64,000 bases of DNA from Anoplopoma fimbria (Eukaryota > Chordata > Actinopteri > Perciformes > Anoplopomatidae), in assembly GCF_027596085.1 (NCBI RefSeq), contig NC_072469.1:12855914-12919913 (forward strand), in the 5' to 3' direction. Made by a program: the position numbers and the translations under genes. The notes beneath the pieces are model-generated. The model ran no database searches. It worked only from the letters and a program-made list of their open reading frames with translations, and was not told the DNA's origin. Below, piece after piece: positions 26,904-57,837 of the stretch. The stretch's first letter is position 1. The number at the start of each line of letters is the position of its first letter.

Positions 26904-27279
26904 GTAGGAGGGGAGAGAGGGAAGGAGGGGAGGGGGGGGTTTCTGATTTGCCCGAACAGCATCGACAGCACTCGGCGGCGCTCAGAGAGGAGCAGCAGGA
27001 GGAGAGGATGCAGCAGAGACCGGCAGAGAGACGCGGTGATGCGGCGACACATGGCAGCCTGTACCGCCCCGCGTGCTCTGACTGACTGCGGCGTCCACTT
27101 TTTGTTTTTTGTCCATTCACCCGGGGAACAGAAGAGGAGAGGCTGAGAGACGCTGGAGGCTGCTGCAACCCCCCGACCGGGATCAACCTAAACAAGCTGT
27201 GAAGAGAGAGAGACCAGAGGGGACCACACGGACTGCTGATCGGACTGCTGATCAGCCTGCTTCATCACATTGTGTCTAG
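26904..27279 (+). other. lancl2: probable lancl2 promoter region and non-coding first exon
   Basis: A GC- and CpG-rich segment (CGACAGCACTCGGCGGCGCTCAG, GCGGTGATGCGGCGACACATGG, CCGCCCCGCGTG) stands out from AT-rich surroundings. It ends at a strong 5' splice site, CTAG|GTAAGC, with the exon edge at 27279. The next good acceptor, after a TTTTCTTATTTCCCCTATT tract, is at 28261-28262, 44 nt before the lancl2 start codon. This fits a non-coding first exon spliced over a ~1-kb intron. The transcription start is not defined. Open frames here on the - strand are composition artefacts, though a bidirectional promoter cannot be excluded. Confidence 0.55.
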
Positions 27280-28306
27280 GTAAGCCCGGTTCTGGCCACA
27301 CCTGTCATTACCTGCAGTGTTTTTTTAGGAATGTGTAGCTAAGCAGCCACAGTGCAGCAACAATTGTTCTGTATTTCCACTGAGACATTTCATTGTTCTC
27401 ATGCTATACCTTCATATTCTGATCGAGTGTAGGCAAAGCCACCAAAACAAAAAGAGGGTTTTGAAATTTCAGCATTAAAATGCTTTTGCATATTTTTTTA
27501 TTTTATTTGATATATTAACCATTGGCAGGGCCTGTGTGGAAAGCTGAGCCTACTCAAGGTGACATTCGTAAGCGAAAGTTTTTATTCTATTTTACCCTCA
27601 ATTGTTAAACTTTATGCCTCAATAAAGGGCAGTAGCTTAAGCAGTTGTTTTTTTTTTGTTTACATTTGTTAATAATTTATTTAAAAATGTATTAATAAAC
27701 TTTTTCTTTTCGCATTTCCTATAAACACCTTCGGTCTTTATTCTGAATATGTGAGCCACAACCAAAACCGTTTAGCCTATTGGTTAAATAACAATAACGA
27801 ACCTAGAATGAGAAATATTCATGACAGTTATTGTGCTTTTTATCCTGATAAAAACGTGAATATCCTCAAAAACTACGAGGATTAGAACTCTGCATTTTTT
27901 AAATATAAAATGTAAAATATGCGCATTACAATAAATTTGTGTTCTATTGTCTTCAAAATTAAAGTATCCTATAGCCTTTCTTATGACTTATGAATATTTC
28001 TGCTATGCCATTCTCTGTAATAGTAATTCCACAGAAAGGCTTGGATTTTACTCATAACTTGTTTGTAATTCATTGAAAAGCATTTATTCTGTAATAATAA
28101 GGAGTAGATAAAATGTCAACTCTGCGACAAACTTTAAACCCATTAAAACCCAGTTTAATAAACACTTTCCACCCTCAGATTATTACATCATTTGATGTGG
28201 TACAGTTTTATAAACGTACATTTCTAAAACGCGTTTTCTTATTTCCCCTATTGGCCGTACAGTGTGTCTGGGGATTCTTTTTTATCCCTGCCGAGCCACC
28301 GTAGCG

Positions 28307-47937
<19,631 letters not shown>

Positions 47938-48745
47938 CCCATCAGCTGACGGGATAGGACGAGGAAAGGGTACGGGGACAAGCTGTTTCGGACAGTCTTT
48001 GCTGGAAAGCTGGACAAGGATGTATTTATGATGCAGCTTTCAACCTCGGTCATGAGTAAGTAGTGACCGAATGACTCTGGAAACTAAGAACTGAGAAGAG
48101 TGAATGCAATTAATTGTTCGTTGGAGTAAAATGTATGGTTTTGTTTGTGAAATTAAATCCAAAAAGATAAATGGAATTTAAATTTTGGACATAACTATAG
48201 GTTGTATGATCCAGTGAAAATCAAAGCAGCTGCTGGACTGAAGAGGACAATGTTAATGGTTCTTTCTCTCCCTGAAGATTGGACACTTGCATCCTGTGGG
48301 GACTGTCACAGGACTGGTGTCAAAACGTCCCCTGTCACGCTCCAGTGTGTTGGGACAAGGACCCCATGTCTCTTTCTAACCCTTTACAAGTTATTGCCAG
48401 CTGGCATGGAACACAGAAGAACACACTCTGACCCTCAGCCTTTAAAATCATAGCACCCAGGCCAAGAAAAGAGGGTGTGGAGGTGTGTGTGGAGAGAACT
48501 AAAGCTGTTGTGGTATTTTATGCCTCTGCATGCTCACTGTAATTGGCTCGTGGTGCCTCATATCCTGTCAATGTAGTGATTTCCTCTTCCTGTATTTGCG
48601 TGTGTGTGCTGTGTCACTTCTCCAGGTATTTGTCACATAGTGGGGGGGGGAAGTTTCTCTGTCGTCTTTCATTTCATAAAGAAGTCAACCAGCTTAGTGC
48701 TAGGTTTAAGTGGAGCAAACCAATAAATCAGCTGTTGAGTCAAAC
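47938..48745 (+). other. lancl2: probable lancl2 3' UTR
   Basis: Runs from the stop codon to the AATAAA at 48722 and the expected cleavage zone. It contains no recognised repeat or ORF of note. A transposon-like element starts exactly where the UTR should end. Confidence 0.55.
48722..48727 (+). promoter_or_regulatory. lancl2: poly(A) signal AATAAA, probable lancl2 site
   Basis: First canonical AATAAA after the lancl2 stop, followed by a TGTTGAGT stretch 6-14 nt downstream. The expected cleavage window (10-30 nt downstream) straddles the boundary of the TTAA-flanked element at 48746. Confidence 0.5.
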
Positions 48746-49740
48746 TTAAGGAGTAACTAAACCAAGCGCCCAGGAAGAGCGGCTTTGAGGTTAAGGCTTT
48801 GAAGCTATTTTACATAGCGGCCAAACGGTTGAATTGTAATTTTAGGGGTCAAAAAGAGTTTTCCACATAGAATTACATTGGGAAAGAGACGTCTGTAATT
48901 TAACACATAATCTTTTTTCATAGGGACATCAACTTCCCAGTACCAACCCTCCAATAGCTCTTATTTTATGCATTTGGTTCTAAAAGATGTAAAATGCACT
49001 AAGACTAAGACACGCCCAGTCGCATCTGACTTCGGCTAACTTTCCGTTACCAGTGTAGCAATACAGTTAAAGCAACAAAAGCCTTTTCTGTGGACTTGAA
49101 ATAAAGCCATCAGAACATTACCCAATCTCGCCAGTCAGTGTCATTGACTTATTATCTGGCAAGATGCCATCGGTCTACATAACTTCAGTATGTAGCCAGA
49201 CTTTACCACTTTTAATTTACCATTTGTGACGGCTGTTACCCTTTCAATTAGCTTATTAGCTGCTAATCGCTAGCATGCTAATTATTGTTATGATTATGGT
49301 TAGGAAAGTGCTTTAAAGGGTCTGTTCAAGTGACAAAGTATAAACTCGTATAAACATTTGTGAATTTGAATTTACATGCAAGGCTGCGATGTGTGTATGT
49401 TAGCCATTAGCATTAGTACAAGCTATGTGTATGCTAGGGATTAGCACTAGCAATTCAATGGCTAAATGAAAGGGTAACAGCTACTCTAAGAGGGGGTTGG
49501 TTTGTTAGTGATGAACGCTAGCTCCATACAGGTCACCTCGCTCCAGATCAGTTATTGACAAGTGTAATTGCAATAGCTGGGAAGTTATGCATATTTTTAA
49601 CACAATATGTTGACTTCAAATACTTGAGTTGGCACTAAGATGTCAAAATGATGACCTTATTCCAGCAGCAACACTAACAATACCATATACATTTGTTTTC
49701 AGCTGAATAAAAGTGTTTTTGGGGTTTAGTTACTCTTTAA
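48746..49740. mobile_element. ~1-kb non-autonomous element with TTAA target sites (piggyBac-like?)
   Basis: The left end reads TTAA then GGAGTAACTAAACC. The right end reads GGTTTAGTTACTCT then TTAA. The inverted repeats match at 13 of 14 bases and abut TTAA on both sides, the target site of piggyBac elements. The interior (967 bp) has no transposase frame and contains GCTAATCGCTAGCATGCTAATTA-type blocks. Superfamily assignment rests on TTAA and short ends only; the ends are not the canonical CCC...GGG. Confidence 0.6.
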
Positions 49741-49999
49741 TTGACCCTAAATAAGTCCTGCCCCTTGAAGACTCTCATAGATGCATTCAGATGTTCTTCA
49801 TGTTCAGACTGGTTTTGTGGATTTGGAGCTCGTCATGGTTAAACGTTGTGTAATGGTGATATTCGTTATCTGGAGAGGTTGGAAGGAGATATACATTTCT
49901 ATGTAAAACCCTGGGGAGCTAAAATTAGCAGAATAGGTCTGCCTAGCGTTAGCACATTTGCTACGCGAGCTACTGAAGGTATACTGATTGTATACACAT

Positions 50000-50325
50000 G
50001 CTGCTTTTGCTTTTTATTGATTGTACCAGTGAATAAAGACTTACCCAGCTTTACAGGAACACTGTTGCTTGATTTCCTCGTCTTGTGTCACGTATTTTGG
50101 GGGTTCACTTGAACAATGTGATCTGTAGGCTTGAGCTTCTATCTTTATAGTTTTAACTTGTTGCTAAATCAGTTTGACATTCTGGATATATCCTTCAAAC
50201 ACATATTTTAGACCTTTCTGTGTGCTGTGTTATTTTTCAAAAAAATTGACAATATTTATTCAGGGGGTACATTTAGTGACAGTGTGGGCTCCATGACAGA
50301 TCTGACAGTTTGAGGGAGAATTGCA
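50000..50325 (+). repeat. dispersed repeat family R5, copy 1
   Basis: Shares with 59610-59915 the ordered phrases GCTGCTTTTGCTTTTTA, GTGAATAAA-ACTTACCCAGCT, ACAGGAACACTGTTG, TAATCTATAGGCTT-like, CAATATTTATTCAGGGGGT-like and TTAGTGACAGTGTGGGCTCC. It is a diverged copy with no coding content. Confidence 0.7.
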
Positions 50326-50502
50326 TGGTGTATACAACAGCTAAAGTGATTATAGTTTGACTTTGAATATTAAGGTCAAACCAAGCTTTTACCACAATGT
50401 GACAAACTTTAACTTATAGAATTCCAACTTCTAGAAAAGCAACTGTTTATTCTACGCTTGAAGATAAAATGTTCAACCTTATCTGACCTATCCGAGTAAT
50501 AT

Positions 50503-50774
50503 ATATAGCGGGTAAAATAAGTTTTGAACACGTCACCATTTTTCTCAGTAAATATATTTATAAAGGTGCTATTGACATGAAATGTCATTCCATTCCATTT
50601 TATTACACATAACTTAATTTCTGAACTTATTTGTTTGGTTTTCTTTGTATGTATGGATTACTTGGGTTGTTACCGACATCTGGTGAACATTTCATGTCAA
50701 TAGCACCTTTAGAAATATATTTACTGAGAGAAATGGTGACGTGTTCAATACTTATTTTACCCGCTGTATATATA
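50503..50774. mobile_element. fold-back Tc1/mariner-type MITE
   Basis: Two inverted arms of about 78 bp. The left arm starts AGCGGGTAAAATAAGTTTTG and continues through GTGCTATTGACATGAAATG to about 50584. The right arm (50687-50766) is its reverse complement, ending TTATTTTACCCGCTG. A loop of about 100 bp separates them and TA dinucleotides flank both ends. The GCGGGTAAAATAAGTATTGAACACG terminus is one I know from teleost Tc1-like elements. No transposase is encoded. Confidence 0.9.
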
Positions 50775-52784
50775 TAGTATATACTGTGAAAAACGCCTGC
50801 ATCTGTTATTGATGCTCTCTATATCTCTTGGGAGCAGCTGCAATATCTGTTTCTGTTGATTTATTTCATAGCCAAATCTGTTCATTTCATAGGTAAATTT
50901 CTTTAATTATGCATTTTTATATTTAATATTGAATGACATGGCATTTCATAGATGCCACTTCCGTGAAAATGAGGAGAATTAAACAAGAAAGAAATTTACA
51001 GTTGAATAATGGCAAGTAAATATTCCACAATGCTAAATCACAGTCATAACTGGAGAGGTGGCAGTTCACCACCTGGGCACAGAACCCTAACCATGGCAAC
51101 AGCTTCATAGACACATTTAAGCCACACTATTTTTGAAAAATCCAACTCAACTAATGTACATTTTCAGGAGCTTTCAGCTGCATGTCTTGGCTTTCATCAA
51201 CTGATGGAGTTTGCTCACCTGCTTGTGAACACCAGACCTAAAACGCTCACTGCATCTACTGGGAAAAGGTCAAAGGTCAGTGGACAACCATTGAAGTAGA
51301 GATATGTACATCTGACACAACTCCACAACTCCATCTGCTGATAAAGACGATGAGACTGAAAGCTCCAAAACGTAGGGGTTTATTTGTGAATCTATTAACA
51401 AGGTCAATAATGGACCTACAAGTATTATGAGGTTCTGTGGTTATTTAGTTTAATAGAAATTGATTGCAGCCTCCTCCTGTTAACATGTCAGGGTGTGTTT
51501 TTACAGACCCTGAATATCCACGTCCCTAAACTGCAGTATTACCTCCAGGGTCCACTAGATGGAAGCAACACTATCTATATTAGAGGCCATCTGGAGGATG
51601 TGGTCATTAATACTTCATGAATTGAATTTCCCGCTAGGTGGAATTAGTTTGTAATTTAAACGCTCCCAGGTTTTGGTTCATTTGTGTATACAGAGCCAGC
51701 ATAGCGCAACCCACTGCACTCTGTAACTGGAGAGACATTGATGTTTCACTGGCTGCTTGTTGGTTGTAAGGTGTTGCCTAAAATAGGGTTTAGAGTTTAA
51801 TTTGTACAAAAACTGTTTGATATGAAGCATCAGATTTCCAAAGGATAGGTTGTCTTTCATGGTTTAGACTGATAGAACAGTTTTTACCACACAGACAAGC
51901 ATTGCCATTGTGCAGTTTTAATGTTTCCAGGGAGGCCAGACTTTACCAGCAGCAGCACATTGAAATACAGATACTTCAACACAATGTCCACAGAGACCAA
52001 CAGAACGCCACAGAGATAGAAAGCAGCAGTAGAAACAATAACTGAGATTGAATCAGCTTGACAACAGGAAAACAATTGAAAACACAGTCAAACTACAGAT
52101 GAACCGGAAAGCCACAAACAATCCAATGACATGTGAGGAGTGGCAGGGGAGAATGTGAGAGAAGAGAACAAATCTCTACCCCGATGGGATCACAGCAGTG
52201 TTATTTATATTCTCCTGCTTATTCTTAGGTCTCCATGTGATTGACAGATGGACCAGGGAGGTTTCTGGATATTTCAGTGTCCTTGTTCTGACATCTACTG
52301 GTGCTCCTGAGGGGACTGATGTTTGACTTATAGCCTATAGCCTTAAACTATTTTGTTATTTCAAATGTAACTTCCCTCATCTTGTGCTCTGTCTCATGTC
52401 ATCAACATCCTCAGTAGATTCAATGAACACTAGCCCCTGTCATGTCTTCTGCTTTTAATCATATTCAAATATGGAACATATTTCACTATTATTCTAACAT
52501 TATCCAGGTTTCTGATCATGAAACTCCTCCATATCCCAGTCAGTCTGTGCTGAGGTGCAGTTACTATCTGTATCAGACTTTCACCTATAGCTGTCCTTAA
52601 CAAAATGTATTTAAATTCTATTTTTGACAGCTTTTACCCTCATTATTTGTAAAAGAATTAGATATGTTATACAGCAGGGTAACCCTGCAGTAACAAAATA
52701 TATAACCTGCTGCTTTCCTATGGCCTAATATTCCCTATAGTGTCCGAAAGTTGTTTTCTATGATACACTCTTTACAAATAAAGG
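50775..52784. other. intergenic DNA, no gene recognised
   Basis: AT-rich spacer downstream of lancl2; no exon, RNA gene or clear repeat identified. Confidence 0.45.
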
Positions 52785-53100
52785 TACTAACTAGAACCAT
52801 ATATGGTTATTTGGCTTGTCCTCAAGGGTAACCTGTTTTGTAAAGGTTGCAACAGGATTCCTTTTTGAGGCTTCTACTTAGAACCCATCATGAAGGGTTA
52901 TATCTAGAACCATCATTGAAAGGTTCCACCCAGAACCTCCTATGAGACATTCTAAAAAAAAAAACTTCTACGGTGTAACGGTTCCACCCAGAACCTTTTC
53001 ACCTTCTAAGGGTGCTATAGAGAACACACCTAGAGGGTTCTTCAGAGAAACCTTTATAATCCAATAATTCCATCTAGAACCATACTCTATATGGGATTCA
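52785..53100. repeat. degenerate GGTTC/AGAACC minisatellite
   Basis: Repeated alternation of GGTT(C/T)(C/T) and (C/T)AGAACC phrases at roughly 15-40 bp intervals: CTAGAACCAT, AAGGTTGCAAC, TAGAACCCATC, CTAGAACCATC, AAGGTTCCACCCAGAACC, GGTTCCACCCAGAACC, GGGTTCTTC and TCTAGAACCAT. The unit is quasi-palindromic, a known style of teleost satellite-like repeat. Confidence 0.7.
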
Positions 53101-53433
53101 TTATTTGGTAAGGTTCGTCTTAAATAGGGAAAACTGGACATTTACTCAGTCTTGTTTTTATAAGATGACTCATGTCATTTTATTGCTTGTCTGTTGTTGC
53201 TTGCCACTTCTTTTTAAATGATAGAAATCAATAGCAAAATCAAACTTGCAAAACCTCTTATAAATTGGTAAAAGATGTCGTTGCTGTTATAATATATGTT
53301 CACATGGCAACAAAGTACCGCCTTCCCTGAGACTGGAAGACATAAATCAAACATTTCACGCAAAGGTTATGACGAGGAGCCAAAATCATCTGAAGTGACA
53401 AAATCATCTTCAAGGTCACATTCATCAATCAGC

Positions 53434-53461
53434 CTGCTGCTGCTGCTGCTGCTGCTGCTGC
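53434..53461. repeat. (CTG)9 trinucleotide repeat
   Basis: Nine CTG units; the Leu run in the + frame is a repeat artefact. Confidence 0.95.
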
Positions 53462-54019
53462 CTCCATACCAGCATCATAAATCACTTTCATACACAAATA
53501 GAGATTAGGGAGATTCCTGTTCAGTTTAATTCTACATGAAGTGTATAATCTCTTTAAGCTACTTTTGTATCTGTGTAGTTTGTTTTATGTGCTGCATTTG
53601 TTCATTTGATTCCTTTCTTTACTTGATTTCTCTGCCCTACATTTCTCTATTGCTGCTATAACATTGCATTACACAGCCAGCCAGATCGCTGACTAATGTT
53701 TCTGAACTGTGCTGCAGATCTGTGCTACAGGGACTGGATTGTTTACATCCTCTGATACCCGGTAATTACTACATCAAGGTTCATTTGTCTGGGGGTGCGG
53801 CTGGAAATGGAGCAGATGAGAAATTGAAGTGGTAAAGAATCAGTGACTGTGTGTCTGTTTTCTCCCTAGAACATTTTTCCTATTAGCGCCACTGCTGATT
53901 CTCAAGCAATACAATGTCTCTGCCAGATAACAAGTGGCTGCATTAGAGCACCAGAGCTGTATCTAATCAGCCCGCATTCCCATCATGCCTTAAAGCTTCG
54001 CGCTATACGCTCTACTTTA
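53462..54019. other. intergenic DNA, no gene recognised
   Basis: No exon or recognisable repeat in this stretch. Confidence 0.45.
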
Positions 54020-54365
54020 CCCTCTAGTGCCAGTTTTGGACGAGTGTGTCAGTTTCCACTCGTTACATTAAAATAAAATTCAAAAATAAACTTTTGTCTT
54101 CGCCGGAAGTTAGTTTCAGGCAACCAAACCACTTTGTTAGGTTTAGGAAAAGAGGGTGGTTAAGGTTAACTTGACTGAACAATAACTCACGTGACTACAG
54201 GGTGACAAACGAGTTGCATGACTGACGACTGACATGACAAAATGTAAAGTTTACTTGCAGTTTTGCATTGGACACAAACATGGGTCTCCTGGGTTAGAGT
54301 CCTGTGATTGTTTGACCCATCCACCTCCCTACCACCCATCCTATGTGGACTGTCTCGCATTTTAA
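54020..54365 (+). repeat. dispersed repeat family R4, copy 2
   Basis: From CCCTCTAGTGCCAGTTTTGGACG through GTTAGGTTTAGGAAAAGAGG to GACCCATCCACCTCCCTACCACCC. An inverted partner lies at 56155-56440. Confidence 0.75.
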
Positions 54366-54399
54366 ACTAGGTCAGTTTCTAAGGACACCGGTGTTTTCA

Positions 54400-54935
54400 C
54401 ATGGAGCTTCAACCTTCGGTTCTGTAAACTGAAGCTGTGAATGTGGAAGGGTCTAAAACTTGCATTCTTTCTACCGTCCATCAGGGGGCGACTCCTCTGT
54501 TTGTTAAAAGAAGTCAGACTGCACAGAAGTCTACGAGAAAATGACTCTACTTCTCTCTTGATTTATTACCTCAGTAAACATTGTAAACATGAGTTTATGG
54601 TCTCAATCTCTAGTTTCATGTCTTCTTCAATACAGCATGATGTTCCTTTAGTAAATGATGGTCCATTTAGAGTCAAATAGACCATAAAGCAGGGTATGCT
54701 TTAGGGCGGGGCTACTGTACCTTGTGATTGACAGCTTGCTGCTGCTACCAGAGACGTAAGCGGCGTCTCTACGTCACTCCTCCACCGTCCAAATATGGTC
54801 AAAGAAAAAAGCCAAGATGGCGACGGCCAAAGCACCCAACTCGAGGCTTCAAAACCGAAGTCCACAAACCAATGGGATTAATCATAATGACTATGTCCAC
54901 TTCTTGTATAGAGGCTATGGTTTACATTGGAGTGA
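54400..54935 (+). mobile_element. repeat family R1, full-length copy between genes
   Basis: Best reference copy: start CTTCGGTTCTG, then CCATCAGGGGGCGACTCCTC, GAAAATGACTCTACTTCTCTC, GTAAACATGAGTTTATGG, CTTCAATACAGCATGATG, GTGATTGACAG, CCAAGATGGCGACGG, AGTCCACAAACCAATGGG and the end CACTTCTTGTATAGAGGCTATGG. There is no long ORF and no pol III boxes or inverted ends that I can see. Confidence 0.85.
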
Positions 54936-56154
54936 GTTGCATGCGGACGCTGAAGGGCGCCTACATCTGTCGGTGTCAGAAGCCAAGGAGCGCTGACCAA
55001 GCTGCAGGATTTGACGCATTGGGAGTGTGAAAGGCAGCACAACAGGGTCCATATTTTGCTTTTCACAGGTTTTAGTGTCAGTGTCCAAAAAATATAAAGA
55101 TCCACTTCAGACATGCAATTGAAATTATATTTTGTGGAAAATTATAACCATTTAAAATATACACGTGCCAGGCTGTCAATGAAATCAAAAAGTCAAAAAC
55201 ATTTAGAATCTTACTAACATTAACCTTTGTCCCTTGGTACATGTAGTGGATAAATCACTTTATATCTTAATGCACATGGACCTTAAATTTGAACTCTTGG
55301 TCTGTTTGTTATTCAGTCGACTACACAGTTTCTATTTCAGCTTTCAGTCAGTTAGCATTCACAGTCATCCCAAACGTATCACAACAATGTATGATGTGAA
55401 ATGGTGACGTTACAGACAATGTGCACGGCGTTGCTTGCTTGGATGAGGCAGCTGAAGAGGCTTGGTTGGTGTGTATGGTGGTTTGAGCGGCATGCTGCTC
55501 AGCTTAACACACTAAAAGCTAAAGTGGCAATTTAGCTCAATTATTTACTTAGTGGGAATAAGGAGGCGTGGGCCTTCCTGCTAGTACAGTATGATAGAAA
55601 GTACAGAGAACATAGAACAGTGTTCATCGAGATACTAAAATGAGAACAGTGTTAAGAAATGCAAATTTATAGTATAGAATATACTAATTTATACACGTTT
55701 ATGCATATCATGAGAGGCTCTGGGTTTGAATTGATGCTTCCTTCGTTGAATATTGAAAATTTTCCAGCCATGAATTTTGTCTTACCAATTTTATTAGAGG
55801 CACAATAACATCAAAAGACAAACAACTCTAAGGGGAGAATTGAATATATATATATATTTTTTCTTTTTTTCTTTTTTACAGAAACAAAGGAAAATGTGTT
55901 CAAATGTAGGAGGTTAATAGCATCTTGTCCACAGTTTCTCTCAAGAGTCGGGATGTCTTAAAAAAAATTTGTTTCAGTTTAGAGACTCTCCAAAGATTTA
56001 TAAAAAGTAAAAAATTTTGGGACACCGAAGAAATCCAGCTCTGTGAATTGGAGGTTTGCCAAGAGAACCAACAATAAAAAATAAAAAAAAGAGTATATCC
56101 TTTAACCAAAGCATTATAACTCGCCCAGGATTAAAACAATAGACATCTCCTTTC
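54936..56154. other. intergenic DNA, no gene recognised
   Basis: AT-rich sequence between the R1 copy and the inverted R4 copy; nothing supported. Confidence 0.45.
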
Positions 56155-56440
56155 CAGTTGGGATGGGAGGTGGATGGGTCAAACAAACACAGGACCGTCG
56201 TCAATGAGACTGCTGCATCTGGCCCTTCACAAAACTAAATACATACATTGACATTGTGTCATGTCAGTTGTTAGTCACGTGAGTCGTGAGTCAGTCAAGT
56301 AGAAGTCAACCAATCTCTTTTCCTAAACCTAACTAACTTCCTGTGAAGACAGATGTTTATCTTGTAATGTCACTGTGCATGTAACGAGTAGAAACTGACA
56401 TGCCGTCAATGCCATGTACAAAACTGGACACTAGAGGGGA
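56155..56440 (-). repeat. dispersed repeat family R4, copy 3 (minus)
   Basis: The reverse complement carries GTTCCCCTCTAGTGTCCAGTTTTG, GTCAGTTTCTACTCGTTAC, GTTAGGTTTAGGAAAAGAG, CACGTGACTAAC and GACCCATCCACCTCCC, in the same order as 54020-54365. Confidence 0.75.
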
Positions 56441-56678
56441 ACATACGTTTGAAGCTTGGGGCCACTGACTAAGCGAGTTGGGTGTAAGAAAGAGGAGATT
56501 AAAAAAGATCAGTTGAGAACAGAAGTTAATAAATTATTTGATTTAATTGTATCTAAAATGGAATAATGAGAAAGAAATCTTACAATGGACCCTTTTGACT
56601 GAAGACATGTTGACATGTGACACTAGGAGAAGCACAAAATGAATGGTGAACTCCATTTAGGAAAAGTATTTTGGGGAC

Positions 56679-56699
56679 GTGTGTGTTTGTGTGTGTGTT

Positions 56700-56772
<73 letters not shown>
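56679..56772. repeat. (GT)n microsatellite with TTTG interruptions
   Basis: GT array of about 94 bp with three TTTG interruptions at the 5' end. Confidence 0.97.
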
Positions 56773-56773
<1 letters not shown>

Positions 56774-57470
56774 TGATGCCCTGCAATGCCGACCCCCGGG
56801 CTGTTTGGTAAAACAATCAGACAGCATGTCTCCTGTTCGGTTTGACCAACCACATACATTCTGCTGTGTCTCTATTCAGCACCTGTCCAGCTGTCTCCAA
56901 CTGTTTCAGCTGCTTGGGGCATCTCGGGTACTGTCCATGGTGCTGAATCTGAAAACACACAACTGGAGAGCCACAACTGACCTATGAAATCCTTCAGACA
57001 TACACAATGTGCTTGCATTGGTACATTGAAAAATTAATTGACAGTTTAAAAAGAATACAGAGCATTATTTAAATTATTCAGAAGATCCTGTTTTGTATCC
57101 CTTTAGTTCAAATGGAGGCCTTTGGTTTATGTTGCAAGAACTAGTTTTATTTATGGTATGTTATTGTCTGTTTTCCATTCAAGTTTAAAGGGTGTTTATG
57201 TTCAAAGTATGACAATAAATATTGTTGAAATGATGTGGAAACACACTTTGTTGAGTTCATTTGATATTCGTAGTGGTAAAGGCTATCAGGGGCAATTTAG
57301 ACATGAGGTTCAGAAGCTTGCTTTAAACTTCGAATTTTAATTGAATACTCCTGCTTTGAAACATTCAGCCACTACTTAAGGAATATGCATGGGCTTTGTA
57401 GTTTATTTTTATTTTTTTTGTGTGTTTTGAGATAAAAAAATGGACATATTAAGTAGGCCTACAGTACTGA
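56773..57470. other. spacer upstream of the vopp1-like promoter region
   Basis: Nothing recognised; the frame at 57122-57340 has no known domain. Confidence 0.4.
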
Positions 57471-57479
57471 CAAAACGTG

Positions 57480-57786
57480 TGTTTGTTGGGCGGAGGGGAG
57501 GGCCTCGTAAAGGGGCGTGGAATAAACCAACATCACAGGCTAACGCAGCGTCCCAGCATGCTATCATCTCCGTCTGTGGACCGTCTGACCGACCGACACC
57601 CACGTTACCTCCATTCCTTCCCGTCAACCCGAAGTACTCAGTGCCGCGCCGGCTGCATCTACTCCCTGGGTATCGTCACCAGTAGCGGGATGAAACCGAC
57701 ATTGTGATAAAGGAGCATCTCCTCCTCGTCTTTCTCTCCTCCTCCTCCTCCTCCTCCTCCTTCACTCTCTCCTCACCGGCGGAGAT
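57480..57786 (+). promoter_or_regulatory. vopp1: probable vopp1 promoter region and 5' UTR
   Basis: The sequence changes from AT-rich to GC/CpG-rich here: a GGGCGG box at 57488-57493, GGGGCGTGG near 57513, CCGTCTGACCGACCGACACC, GTGCCGCGCCGGCTGC and a (CTC)n pyrimidine tract near 57738-57762 before the start codon. There is no TATA box at a sensible distance. The transcription start is not defined. Confidence 0.55.
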
Positions 57787-57837
57787 ATGAGGAACCCACT
57801 GGCCGATTTAGCCCTGACATTCTGGCTACTTCTAGAG
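57787..57837 (+). CDS. vopp1: VOPP1-like protein, first coding exon (signal peptide)
   Basis: Seventeen codons, MRNPLADLALTFWLLLE, ending at a GAG|GTGAGC donor. This is a classic signal peptide start. It has the same length class and the same LLLE| exon end as human VOPP1 exon 1, which I recall starting MRRQP and ending LLGLLLE. VOPP1 is a small single-pass membrane protein of late endosomes and lysosomes with a Cys-rich luminal domain and a proline-rich cytosolic tail with PPxY motifs. It has been linked to WWOX binding and NF-kB signalling. Adjacency to lancl2 supports the call because LANCL2 and VOPP1 are neighbours in human. The Cys-rich second exon was searched for by eye to 64000 and not found, consistent with a large first intron. 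Identification rests on a short peptide plus synteny. Confidence 0.7.

Noticed and set aside
26845..27195. Minus-strand frame over the lancl2 CpG-rich region
   Set aside because: Ser/Pro/Arg-rich frames without stops are expected in GC-rich DNA; it also runs into the MITE.
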